The position numbers and the translations under genes were made by a program. The notes under the pieces were generated by a model. It was not told the origin of the DNA and searched no databases. It was given only the letters and a program-made list of their open reading frames with translations. Positions 52,001 through 59,924 of a stretch of 64,000 nucleotides of DNA are shown here, piece after piece; the stretch's first letter is position 1, and each line of letters begins with the position of its first letter. Where the stretch lies: the NCBI RefSeq assembly GCF_039962255.1, contig NZ_JAMPKY010000010.1:62001-126000 (forward strand). Direction: 5' to 3'. This DNA comes from Leptolyngbya subtilissima AS-A7 (GTDB taxonomy: Bacteria > Cyanobacteriota > Cyanobacteriia > Phormidesmidales > Phormidesmidaceae).

Positions 52001-54958
52001 TATGGGTTTGGCCAGCTGGCGCTGCGGCTGCTAGAGCAGCTGGGGGCCACCACCAGCGAGAGCCGGGCCGGGTATCTGGTACACAACTTCATCTGCCACT
52101 GGCGCGACCCTCTGCGGCAGAGCCTGCCCGCCTTTGTGCAGGCCTACCAAAGCGGGCTAGCGACGGGCGATTTGGAATGTGTGGTGCTCAACGCCCAGGC
52201 CTATGGCCACTATGCCTATTTTGCCGGGCAGCCCCTGGAGGATTTGGCGGCGGAGATGGCTGCCTACCGCCAGACCCTGCGTCAGCTCAAGCAGGTGTCG
52301 CTGAAGTGTTTAGAAATCGTGCAGCAGACGGTGCTTAACCTGCTGGGGGAAGGGGAAAGTCCCTGGTGCTTGAGCGGGTCGGTGTATGAGGCGGAAACGT
52401 CGGTGCGGTTTCACCTGGAGCACAGCGATCGCACCTCCCTTTTCCATTACCACTTCAACCAGACGGTGCTCTACTACCTGTTTGGGCAGATTGAGCAGGC
52501 GGCCCAGCAATCCGATCAGGTGGCCACCTATTTAGATGGGGGGCGAGCCCAGTTTTCCTTTGCTCTCTACGCCTTCTACGATGCTCTGATTCAGCTGGCG
52601 CTCTGGGATCAGCCCGCTGACCAGCCCGCCTGGTGGCAGCGCATTCAGCAGCAGCAGGAAAAGCTGGCCCAGTGGGCCGACTCTGCGCCCAGCAACCACC
52701 GCCACCGCTGGCAGCTGGTTGAAGCCGAAATTGCCCGGGTCGAAGGACGATATCTAGAGGCGATGGAAGCTTACGATGGGGCGATCGCCTCCGCCAAAAC
52801 CCACGGCTTCATTCAAGATGAGGGGCTGGCGAACGAACTAGCGGCTCGGTTCTATCTCGCCTGGGGGCGAGACAAATTGGCCCAGCCCTACCTCCATGCC
52901 GCCTACCACGCCTATGCTCACTGGGGGGCAAAGGCCAAAACCCGACAGCTCGAAGCTCTCTACCCCGAGGTGTTGGCCATGTCGACGCTAGCAGCGCCAG
53001 GGGTGCTCAGCACCAGCGATGAGATCAGCAGCTGCACTAGCGACACCGCCGCCCTCGATTTGGCCGCTGTCGTCCAGGCGTCCCTGGCCATTTCCCAAGA
53101 GCTGCGCCCCGATCAGCTGATCGTCACCCTGATGCAGCTGGTGCTAGAAAATGCCGGGGCCGAACGCGGGGCCTTAGTTTTGCGCCAGGCCGACCAACTC
53201 GTGGTGGTGGCCCACTGCCTCAGCGGCGAAACCTGCCGGGTGGATCTGGTGCCGCTGCAAATCAGCCGCCACCTGCCGGTGAGCCTGATTCACTTTGTCG
53301 ATCGCACTGCCGCCCCTCTAGTGATTGACGATATGCGCGTCGAGCCGCGCTTTGCCGCTGACCCTTACCTGGTGCAACACTCGCCCAAATCGGTGCTGGG
53401 GCTGCCGTTAATTCAAAAAAACCAGGCGATGGGTGTGCTCTACCTGGAGAACACTCTGACCACGGGAGCGTTCACCCGCGATCGCATCCAGGTGTTAGAC
53501 ATTCTCTGCGCCCAGGCTGCTATTTCCTTTGAAAATGCCAATCTCTACCAAAATCTGGAACTGAGCAACCGAACGCTGCAGCAGTCGCTAGAGAATCTGC
53601 AAAAAACCCAAACGCAGCTGATCCAAGCCACCGATAAGCTCCAGCACGACGCCCTCTACGACGGCCTTACCAACCTGCCCAATCGCGCCTGTTTCCTCAA
53701 TCTGCTCAAGCACGCCATTCAAATCAGCGTCCAATACCCTGAGCGCCTTTACGCGGTGCTGTTTATGGATCTCGATCGGTTCAAAAACATCAACGACAGT
53801 CTGGGCCATTTGGTCGGCGACGAGTTTCTCAAGTTGGCCAGCCAACGGCTGCAACACTGCGTCGGTGCCGCCGCCGTTGTAGCGCGGTTTGGCGGCGACG
53901 AATTTGCCATCTTGCTCGAAAACTTGGTGCACCCTGACGATGCCCTGGCGATCGCCCAGCGCATTCAAGACCAATTTTCGCTAGCCTTTCAGGTGAGCGA
54001 TTACGAAGTCTTTTCTACCGCCAGCACCGGCATTACCTACAGCACCCTTAACTATCGGGTGGCCACCCACGTGCTGCGCGATGCCGACATTGCCCTCTAC
54101 CAGGCCAAAGCCAAGGGCAGAAATCAGTACGTGGTGTTTGACCCCGCCATGCAAACCCAGATCACCCAGCGGCTCCAGCTGGAGAGCGACCTGCGGCGCG
54201 CCATTGAGGCCCAAGAATTTTGTCTCTACTACCAGCCGATAGTTTCTCTAGCTACCGGCCAGGTACGTGGCTTTGAAGCCCTAGTGCGCTGGCAACACCC
54301 CACTCGCGGGCTAATTTCTCCCCTAGAGTTTATTCCGGTGGCCGAAGAAACTGGGCTGATTGGCCCGATCGGCTGGTGGGTGCTCGAAACCGCCTGTCAA
54401 CAGCTCATGCATTGGCAGGCGGCCTCCCCCGGGGTGCTGCTGACCATGAATGTCAACCTGTCCGCCATGCAGCTAAAGCAGCCTGAACTGATCGAGCGGC
54501 TAGAGGTGGTGCTCCAGACCACCCAAATTCCCCGGCAGTGTCTCAAACTAGAGATTACCGAAAGCTGCATCCTCGACACCTTCACCTGCGAAGCTCAGTC
54601 ACTCAAGCGGCTGAAGGCCCTGGGCGTGCGGCTCTGCATCGACGACTTCGGCACGGGCTATTCGTCCCTCAGCCGCCTGCACGAGTTTCCCATCGACACC
54701 CTCAAAATTGACCGCTCCTTTGTGCAGCGCCTCAGCCCTACCGGGTCAGACGCCCAAACTTCCCTAGAGACGGTGCAGATGATTCTCACCCTGGCCCAAA
54801 GCCTAAATATAGACGTGGTTGCCGAAGGCATTGAAACCGCCACCGAACTCGACATTCTCAAAGCTCTGGGGTGTGAATCTGGCCAGGGCTATTGGTTTGC
54901 CCCGCCCCTGGTCATAGAGGCCGCTGCGCAGTGGCTGCACCCGGTAAAGGGAGAGTAA
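49067..54958 (+). CDS. Ser/Thr kinase - ATPase - GAF - GGDEF - EAL fusion protein
   Basis: A 1963-residue protein from ATG 49067 (TTG 49055 is the alternative). The kinase domain covers about 5-270: K in VVIKVL, HKDIKPSNLL near 131, TDFSLA where DFG is usual, and GTLAYISPEQTGRINRG. An AAA/STAND-like ATPase starts near 300 with Walker A GYSGVGKT near 340 and VMFLDDLQWADL, followed by a long helical (TPR-like) region to about 1310. A GAF domain lies at about 1330-1490, GGDEF near 1609 (RFGGDEFAIL) and EAL from about 1720 (GFEALVRW, VNLSAMQL, LEITES, DDFGTGYSSL, VVAEGIET), all catalytic residues present. It would link phosphorylation to making and breaking c-di-GMP. The usual relatives end in a histidine kinase instead. 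Confidence 0.93.
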   Translation: MIELPGYRLLDQLYVGVKSLVYRGRCLADGQMVVIKVLRSERPTPDELMQFRHQFAIARSLHTPNVVRPYELLPYRQSYALILEDFGGISLKQWMGQRRDEGKGKLELLECLEIAQQLTDILKHLNDQGIIHKDIKPSNLLIHPETRQVKLTDFSLASRLPREAILGQRHSMLEGTLAYISPEQTGRINRGVDYRTDYYSLGITLYELLTGRVPFTADTLIGLVYCHIAKAPPPIASVNPSVPAVVAAIVSRLMAKNPEDRYQSAAGLHHDLTRCRHQLEQTGHIVAFVLGQRDRSRRFLISEKLYGREEAVAAVLATFERVSTAEATGSELVLVAGYSGVGKTAVVNEVQRPIARQQGYFIQGKFDQFKRNTPFAGFLTALQGLMQQLLSEPEAQLQAWRTGILAALGANGQLLIDVIPGLEQIIGPQPPVVELSGQSAQHRFNQLFQNFVQVFAAPQHPLVMFLDDLQWADLASLQLMNLLLGDLQCPHLLLIGAYRDNEVSPAHPLMLTLDTLRQSGTTINTITLEPLSAASVNQLVADTLVCPVLLAQPLADLVYQKTGGNPFFATQFLQVLHQEGTIVFDPVQGAWQCDLGQARRAAISEDVVAFMAQQLQKLGPSTQEMLKLAACIGNPFNLGTLALVSELPETDVAIALWSALELGLVLPQSEIYTLLEPEGSLEPALLPLDRPELSYRFLHDRIQQAAYSLIPTDQRSQTHLTIGQLLWHKSSPAQREEQLFTIVNHLNEGQALLIAAAEREQLAQLNLQAGRRAKTATAYSAALDYLRQGIALLPANTWGQQYDLTLALHQEITEVAYLCTDFEQVEYWAGLTVRHAYNLLDQLPVYEMRLLADRAQGNYLAAVRTGLQVLRILGVDFAEQPTPAEVQQALADTRQLWAGQDPLSLLALPKMAAGQRLAAMQIMTKLTAPTYRALPALMPLLMAKQVEFSIRYGNSPISIFAYAGYGMALCTMGEIDLGYGFGQLALRLLEQLGATTSESRAGYLVHNFICHWRDPLRQSLPAFVQAYQSGLATGDLECVVLNAQAYGHYAYFAGQPLEDLAAEMAAYRQTLRQLKQVSLKCLEIVQQTVLNLLGEGESPWCLSGSVYEAETSVRFHLEHSDRTSLFHYHFNQTVLYYLFGQIEQAAQQSDQVATYLDGGRAQFSFALYAFYDALIQLALWDQPADQPAWWQRIQQQQEKLAQWADSAPSNHRHRWQLVEAEIARVEGRYLEAMEAYDGAIASAKTHGFIQDEGLANELAARFYLAWGRDKLAQPYLHAAYHAYAHWGAKAKTRQLEALYPEVLAMSTLAAPGVLSTSDEISSCTSDTAALDLAAVVQASLAISQELRPDQLIVTLMQLVLENAGAERGALVLRQADQLVVVAHCLSGETCRVDLVPLQISRHLPVSLIHFVDRTAAPLVIDDMRVEPRFAADPYLVQHSPKSVLGLPLIQKNQAMGVLYLENTLTTGAFTRDRIQVLDILCAQAAISFENANLYQNLELSNRTLQQSLENLQKTQTQLIQATDKLQHDALYDGLTNLPNRACFLNLLKHAIQISVQYPERLYAVLFMDLDRFKNINDSLGHLVGDEFLKLASQRLQHCVGAAAVVARFGGDEFAILLENLVHPDDALAIAQRIQDQFSLAFQVSDYEVFSTASTGITYSTLNYRVATHVLRDADIALYQAKAKGRNQYVVFDPAMQTQITQRLQLESDLRRAIEAQEFCLYYQPIVSLATGQVRGFEALVRWQHPTRGLISPLEFIPVAEETGLIGPIGWWVLETACQQLMHWQAASPGVLLTMNVNLSAMQLKQPELIERLEVVLQTTQIPRQCLKLEITESCILDTFTCEAQSLKRLKALGVRLCIDDFGTGYSSLSRLHEFPIDTLKIDRSFVQRLSPTGSDAQTSLETVQMILTLAQSLNIDVVAEGIETATELDILKALGCESGQGYWFAPPLVIEAAAQWLHPVKGE

Positions 54959-55005
54959 TCTGCCAAGCCAAAGGTGAACGGTTGGTGGTTCAAGGTTTAG
55001 GTCTC

Positions 55006-55233
55006 ATACCAAATCCGAATTACAGAACCCGATTCCCTGAAGGCTAAACCGGTAGGGGTGCAGGCGTAGCCGAGCCAGAGGCTTTATGGCATTTGTCTTG
55101 TTCAATCGAGGTAGCCAAGAAGGATTTGTACGAAATCCGCCTTGAGAAACCCCGGTTCAAATCAGGGCTCTCGTAGGGGCATTGCACTGCAATGGTCCTA
55201 CAACGCGGTTGTAACCAAATTAGGATGCGGTAT
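55006..55233. repeat. MITE-like element with terminal inverted repeats
   Basis: Left end ATACCAAATCCGAATTACA (55006) and right end reading, reversed, ATACCGCATCCTAATTTGG (55233) agree at most positions. The 228-bp body carries a GAAACCCCGGTT segment and the palindrome GTAGGGGCATTGCA-C-TGCAATGGTCCTAC (55173-55201). No open frame. The same end type occurs at 17226 and 36776. Confidence 0.5.
55173..55201. repeat. Dispersed palindrome, copy 4
   Basis: GTAGGGGCATTGCA (55173-55186 region) against TGCAATGGTCCTAC, with two mismatches in the arms and a central C. Nearest relative is copy 1 at 17386. Confidence 0.7.
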
Positions 55234-55318
55234 TGATATCCAAGTTCATGACCTGCCTTGAACCCGACACCTTAAACCCTAGACCCTAGGCCGCTAGCGC
55301 CTATCACAATCAGCTTAG

Positions 55319-57271
55319 TTAAGCCCCAGGGACATAGCTGAGCTGATAGCGACCCAACGCCATCAGCGGAAAATGGTGGCGGTAAAGGTGATAGCGAATA
55401 TAAAAGTGGCGCGGGAAGCCGGTGCCGGTAAACTCCTGCTCGTCCCACGTACCCTCAGGAGTCTGAGTCTCAACCAGATAGTGAATGCCTTTCTCGATCG
55501 CCGACTCGGCAGCAGCACTAGAACTACCGGCGTCGAGCAGCCCCAGCAGCGCCCAGGCGGTTTGAGACGGTGTGCTCGGCCCCTGGCCTTTGAGGGTGGG
55601 GTCGTCGTAGCTGCGGCAGGTTTCGCCCCAGCCACCGTCGGGGTTTTGGCAGCTGATGAGCCAGTTTGCTCCGCGGGCGATCGCCCCCTGACAGCGTTCT
55701 GGCGCGGTCAAAGCCAGGGCCGACAGCGCGCCGCTGGTACCGTAGAGGTAGTTGACGCCCCAGCGGCCAAACCAGCTGCCGTCGGCCTCCTGTTCATTGA
55801 GCAGAAAGGTGAGGCCCCGTTCCAGTCGTTGGGCGCTGAGGTCGCTGGCGTAGCGGGCCGCGAGGCCGGGTTCGCGGCAGAGGCGACCGTGCATCTCCAG
55901 CACTCGGGCGGTGATGTCGGCGGTGCTGGGATCGATCATGGCCTTGAGATCGCCGTAGGGAACGGCGTTGATCCAATCCTGATCGTTGTTGATGTCGAAG
56001 GCGGCCCAGCCCCCGGTTTTGCACTGCATGGTGGCCACCCAGCGCACGGCCCGAGCGATCGCCTCGCGCTTCAGCGCCTCATCGGGCAGGGTGACATCTT
56101 GTAGGGCCATTGCGACCACTGCCGTGTCGTCAACGTCGGGGTAAAAGCGGTTCTCAAACTCAAAGGCCCAGCCCCCCGGTTTGCCCTGAGGATTTTTGAC
56201 GATCCAGTCGCCGTAGTCGAGAATTTGCTTTTCCAGCAGCCATTCGCCTGCCCGCACCAGGCTGGGATGGTTGGGGGCCAGGCCCGAGTCGGTGAGCGAT
56301 CGCATTCCCAGCGCCGTGTCCCAGACCGGGGAGACGCAGGCCTGCACCCAGTAGGTGTCGTCGGTCTCAACGGCGAAGTTGTCGATCGCCCGCAGGCCGC
56401 GTCGCACCACCGGATCGTTCACGTCGTAGCCCAAGCAGCGCAGGGCCAGCATCGAGTTCAGCATGGCGGGGATAATGCCGCCCCAGTCGCCGGTTGCCTC
56501 CTGTCGCTCCAAGATCCACTGCTCGGCTTTGCGCAGGCCCTCGTCGCGAAACGGGGTGAAATTAATCGACTCGGCAAACTTAAATGCGCCGTCGAGCCAG
56601 ATAAAAATGTCGCTCCAGTCCCCAGCCTTGGGTAGTTCCCAACGCACGTTGGCGATGCCCTCGGCGTAGAGTTCATCTAAGTTGATGGCGGGCTCAATTT
56701 TGTAGACCGGCTTTTGGTCAAAGACAACTAGCAGCGGCACTGTGCTGCCCCTGGCCCAACTCGACAGTTCGTAGATGGTGAAGGGCGAGGGTGACTCTAG
56801 CAGCATCACCCAGGCGGGTAGCGAGGGCAGGCCGCGCCAATCGTAGCAGCCGATTAGGGCCAGGTGCAGCTTGGTGAAGATGCGGGTTTTGCTGATGCCG
56901 CCGCGCTTGAGAATAAAGTCTTTCGCCTTTAGCAGAGCCGGATCGCTGGCGGGCACCCCCAGCACCCGTAGCGCCATGTAGGCTTCGACGGAGGTGCTCA
57001 GGTCGCCGCTGTCGCCATAGAACAGTTCCCACCCGCCGTGGTCGCGCTGGTGCGATCGCAAATAGTGTTCTGCCTTAGCTAGGGGGCGAGCGCTATCGGT
57101 GCCCCAAATCTTGTGCAGCAGAACGATTTCGGCGGTGATGGTGACATTGGACTCCAGCTCTGCCCACCAATAGCCGTCAGGATGCTGTAGGGCTAGCAGG
57201 TAATTTTGCGCAGCGGCAATCGCTGAATCAATCCCAGTTAGCTGCTGCGGTTCTTGCGTCTGCATGGGCAC
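55319..57271 (-). CDS. shc: Squalene-hopene cyclase
   Basis: A 650-residue class II triterpene cyclase. The protonating Asp motif DVDDTAVVAMAL is near residue 375, and several QW motifs are visible (QEADGSWFGRWGVNYLYG, QNPDGGWGETCRSY, QTPEGTWDEQEFTGTGFP). It cyclises squalene to hopene/hopanol at the membrane, the first step of hopanoid synthesis. ATG 57271 or 57265 start the frame. hpnB is divergent 151 bp away, and hpnG lies 2 kb off, so hopanoid genes cluster here. No hpnH is in the window. Confidence 0.96.
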   Translation of the reverse strand: MPMQTQEPQQLTGIDSAIAAAQNYLLALQHPDGYWWAELESNVTITAEIVLLHKIWGTDSARPLAKAEHYLRSHQRDHGGWELFYGDSGDLSTSVEAYMALRVLGVPASDPALLKAKDFILKRGGISKTRIFTKLHLALIGCYDWRGLPSLPAWVMLLESPSPFTIYELSSWARGSTVPLLVVFDQKPVYKIEPAINLDELYAEGIANVRWELPKAGDWSDIFIWLDGAFKFAESINFTPFRDEGLRKAEQWILERQEATGDWGGIIPAMLNSMLALRCLGYDVNDPVVRRGLRAIDNFAVETDDTYWVQACVSPVWDTALGMRSLTDSGLAPNHPSLVRAGEWLLEKQILDYGDWIVKNPQGKPGGWAFEFENRFYPDVDDTAVVAMALQDVTLPDEALKREAIARAVRWVATMQCKTGGWAAFDINNDQDWINAVPYGDLKAMIDPSTADITARVLEMHGRLCREPGLAARYASDLSAQRLERGLTFLLNEQEADGSWFGRWGVNYLYGTSGALSALALTAPERCQGAIARGANWLISCQNPDGGWGETCRSYDDPTLKGQGPSTPSQTAWALLGLLDAGSSSAAAESAIEKGIHYLVETQTPEGTWDEQEFTGTGFPRHFYIRYHLYRHHFPLMALGRYQLSYVPGA

Positions 57272-57422
57272 CCCTTACGGTCAAAACGCTATGGTCACTG
57301 GGGCAGCATAATGCAAATGCTTCCATCAAGGAAAGATAGCTGAGGTGGACGGCATAGATTCTGACCGTATTCGGCAGTGGGTTCGCATTTAGCAACTGAT
57401 TTATGATGCGAAAGACCAATCA
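57272..57422. promoter_or_regulatory. Divergent promoter region of shc and hpnB
   Basis: A 151-bp spacer between two divergent hopanoid genes must hold both promoters. I see no perfect -10 box; a TATGATG stretch near 57402 and AT-rich sequence near 57310-57330 are the best guesses. Shared regulation is likely but inferred. Confidence 0.35.
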
Positions 57423-58610
57423 GTGTACACAAAGCCGATGGCAATCTTAGCGTTGAGCCTGACAAGTCTAGCGCTCCTAATCTGGATTGGGATGCTGTTG
57501 TTTTGGGGCCAGTTTTGGCGGGCTGACCAGCGGCTTGATGCCGAGAGTCTAGCGCCACTGGCGACTTGGCCCCAGGTCGCGGTGGTAATTCCAGCCCGCA
57601 ACGAGGCGGATCTGATCGGGGTAGCAGTGCGATCGCATCTCAGCCAAACCTATCCCGGCAACCTGCAAGTCGTGCTGGTAGATGACCAGAGCACGGATGG
57701 CACGGCGGCGGTGGCGCGGGAAAGTGCGACTGCGGTAAACCAGTGCGATCGCCTCACAGTGCTCTCAGGCGCAGCCCTCCCCGCTGGCTGGACGGGCAAG
57801 CTCTGGGCGATGGAGCAAGGCTTTCGCTACCTGTCATCGCAGCCTACCCCGCCCGACTACGTGCTGTTTACCGATGCCGATATTGAGCATGATGCCTCCA
57901 GCTTGCAACAGCTGGTGACAAAGGCCGAGTGCGATCGGCTCGACCTGGTGTCACTGATGGTGCAGCTCCGCTGTGAGAGCTTTTGGGAACGGCTGCTGAT
58001 TCCGGCGTTTATCTTCTTTTTTCAGCTGCTCTACCCTTTCCCCTGGGTGAATAATCCTAAAAAACAGACGGCCGCGGCAGCGGGAGGTTGCGCCCTGATC
58101 CGCTTCAGCGCCCTTCAGCGCATCAACGGGCTACAGGCCATTCGCCAAGCGCTGATTGACGACTGTGCTCTGGGGGCGGCGGTCAAAGCCAACGGCCCGA
58201 TCTGGCTCGGCCTCAGCACCACTATCCACAGCCTGCGCCCCTACCCCAATCTGCATAGCATCTGGACCATGATCACCCGTAGCGCTTACACCCAGCTCAA
58301 CTACTCGCCGTGGTTGCTGATCGGTACGGTCTTTGGCATGCTGCTGGTCTATCTGGTCGCTCCCCTAGGGGTAGTTTTGGGATTGATTTGGGGCGACCCC
58401 GCCCTGGCGCTGATGGGGCTAGCGGGCTGGCTGCTGATGGCTCTAGCCTACTGGCCAACGCTGAAGCTCTACGGCGGCCAGCGATCGCTGGCGCTGGCGC
58501 TGCCGTTGATTGCCTTGCTCTACACGATGATGACCTTAGATTCGGCGCGGCGGCACTGGGCCGGGCAGGGCGGTGCCTGGAAAGGACGGGTTTATAGCGA
58601 TCTAGGGTAG
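57423..58610 (+). CDS. hpnB: Hopene-associated glycosyltransferase HpnB
   Basis: A 395-residue GT2 membrane enzyme. An N-terminal helix (about 8-30), then the GT-A core with VAVVIPARNEADLIGVAVRS near residue 50, VDDQSTDGTA near 88 and YVLFTDADIEHD near 160, and a C-terminal part with three to four helices and GGCALIRFSALQRI. The overall pattern matches HpnB, the glycosyltransferase linked to hopanoid gene clusters; its exact role is unsettled. GTG 57423 is used; ATG 57438 is a possible start. Neighbour shc supports the assignment. Confidence 0.88.
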   Translation: MYTKPMAILALSLTSLALLIWIGMLLFWGQFWRADQRLDAESLAPLATWPQVAVVIPARNEADLIGVAVRSHLSQTYPGNLQVVLVDDQSTDGTAAVARESATAVNQCDRLTVLSGAALPAGWTGKLWAMEQGFRYLSSQPTPPDYVLFTDADIEHDASSLQQLVTKAECDRLDLVSLMVQLRCESFWERLLIPAFIFFFQLLYPFPWVNNPKKQTAAAAGGCALIRFSALQRINGLQAIRQALIDDCALGAAVKANGPIWLGLSTTIHSLRPYPNLHSIWTMITRSAYTQLNYSPWLLIGTVFGMLLVYLVAPLGVVLGLIWGDPALALMGLAGWLLMALAYWPTLKLYGGQRSLALALPLIALLYTMMTLDSARRHWAGQGGAWKGRVYSDLG

Positions 58611-58671
58611 GTGTTCTGCCCGACAGCACCTTTATACTCATAACGATGGGGCGGTCTAAGGTGAGCTTTCC

Positions 58672-59226
58672 ATGAAAACCCTTGCTAAATGGTCTGTAGA
58701 CGACTATCACCAGATGATTCAGGCAGGCATTCTCCAGGCCCGTCGCGTCGAGTTGCTGAAAGGAGAGATTGTTGAGACAAGTCCAGAAACCCCAATTCAC
58801 TACACAACCGCAAAGCAGGGGGCCAAATACCTAGAAACGCTGCTGACAGGAAAGGCCGAGGTTCGCTTCAACGGACCTGTTACCTTAGGAGATTCTGAGC
58901 CAGAGCCCGATATTGCCATTGTTCGCCTGCCTGAATCGACCTACCGCGATCGCCATCCCCACCCTGAGGATATTTTTTGGCTGATCGAAGTCGCCAATAC
59001 CAGTCTCAAGCAAGATTTGGACATAAAAGCGGCTGTTTATGCCACCGCTGGGATTCCAGAATACTGGGTTGTGAATTTAGTAACGATACAGATCACAATC
59101 TTTCAGCAACCAGTGGCAGGACAATACAGACAGCAAATAACCGTGCAAGACGGCAACATCACGCCGCTGGCTTTTAACAATGTAGCCATCTCCGTTAAAA
59201 AGCTCCTGGCCCAAACAAACACTTGA
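58672..59226 (+). CDS. Uma2 (DUF820) family endonuclease-like protein
   Basis: A 184-residue protein with the Uma2/PD-(D/E)XK fold: YHQMIQAGILQARRVELLKG, SEPEPDIAIVRLP, DIFWLIEVANTSLKQDLDIKA and YATAGIPEYWVVNL. The catalytic set P-D...E-V-(A/S)...K is intact. Uma2 proteins are abundant in cyanobacteria, often near mobile elements, with unknown substrates. It sits between hpnB and hpnG, 61 bp after hpnB, apparently an unrelated insertion into the hopanoid locus. ATG 58672 follows GGTGAGC. Confidence 0.9.
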   Translation: MKTLAKWSVDDYHQMIQAGILQARRVELLKGEIVETSPETPIHYTTAKQGAKYLETLLTGKAEVRFNGPVTLGDSEPEPDIAIVRLPESTYRDRHPHPEDIFWLIEVANTSLKQDLDIKAAVYATAGIPEYWVVNLVTIQITIFQQPVAGQYRQQITVQDGNITPLAFNNVAISVKKLLAQTNT

Positions 59227-59249
59227 TCAATTGTTTGAGAGGGATGTTA

Positions 59250-59924
59250 TTAATCTGATTTGAAAAGAGCAAACGTGACCTGCTCCAGAGTTTTGAGTGC
59301 TTGGAGTGAGCCGCTAATGAATTTTAGAGCTGCAACCGGGCGTTTCAAGAAGCTGCGAGCGAGAGTATCGGCGCGGAGGCTACCGTCTGGGCCGATCGCC
59401 CCTGCAATATCCGGCAAGTCGTGGCCACAGTCGTCACTGATCACCCGCAGAATAGCGACTCTAGCCTGGGGCATGGTCGCCAGCAGTACGGCACTTTCCA
59501 TATCGACTACAGCTGCTTGGTAGCGATCGCCCATCTGCCGCTTTTCTGTCACCGTCGTGATGACGCGATCGCACGTTAACCCAGTCTCCACGGGAACCCC
59601 GAGGCGTTGGGCCAACTCGTCGGTGAAGGTGCGATCGCACTGATAGCCTTTTGCACTATCGCCCCCAGCAGCATCCCAAACCTGCTCAAGCAGTAGCGCG
59701 TCTCCCACCGAATGCTGGGGCGATAGACTGCCACTCAGGCCGATAAACAGAATTCCCTGGTCTTCAAAGCGCGATCGATCTTCCCAGGTTTCTAAGAATG
59801 CTCGAAACGCTGCTGGCCCCGCTGGAACAGCAACCACCGGGGGCGCATGGGGAATCGTCTTCAGGCCCCGAACCACCGCTTGATATTCGGCCCCTGCCGG
59901 TACGAGAATCACTTGAATTGGCAT
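59250..59924 (-). CDS. hpnG: Hopanoid-associated nucleosidase/phosphorylase HpnG
   Basis: A 224-residue nucleoside phosphorylase-fold enzyme matching HpnG, which removes adenine from adenosylhopane to give ribosylhopane. Motifs are VPAGAEYQAVVRG, ILFIGLSGSLSPQHSVGDA, and VVDMESAVLLATMPQARVAI near residue 143, with ISDDCGHDLPD. The ATG (59924) overlaps the stop codon of the RND gene by one base (TAATG), so the two are translationally coupled, and hpnG is likely expressed with that transporter. Co-location with shc and hpnB supports the role. Confidence 0.88.
   Translation of the reverse strand: MPIQVILVPAGAEYQAVVRGLKTIPHAPPVVAVPAGPAAFRAFLETWEDRSRFEDQGILFIGLSGSLSPQHSVGDALLLEQVWDAAGGDSAKGYQCDRTFTDELAQRLGVPVETGLTCDRVITTVTEKRQMGDRYQAAVVDMESAVLLATMPQARVAILRVISDDCGHDLPDIAGAIGPDGSLRADTLARSFLKRPVAALKFISGSLQALKTLEQVTFALFKSD

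Larger units (their letters stand above)
54959..55318. other. 360-bp intergenic region with inverted-repeat element
   Basis: Between the fusion kinase and the convergent shc gene. It contains the MITE-like element at 55006-55233 with a palindrome inside, and a poor remaining sequence. A GGTTCAAATC string near 55155 looks like a tRNA T-loop but has no tRNA around it. Confidence 0.5.

Noticed and set aside
55150..55175. tRNA-like GGTTCAAATC loop
   Set aside because: No acceptor stem, D-arm or anticodon arm fits around it; it belongs to the inverted-repeat element.
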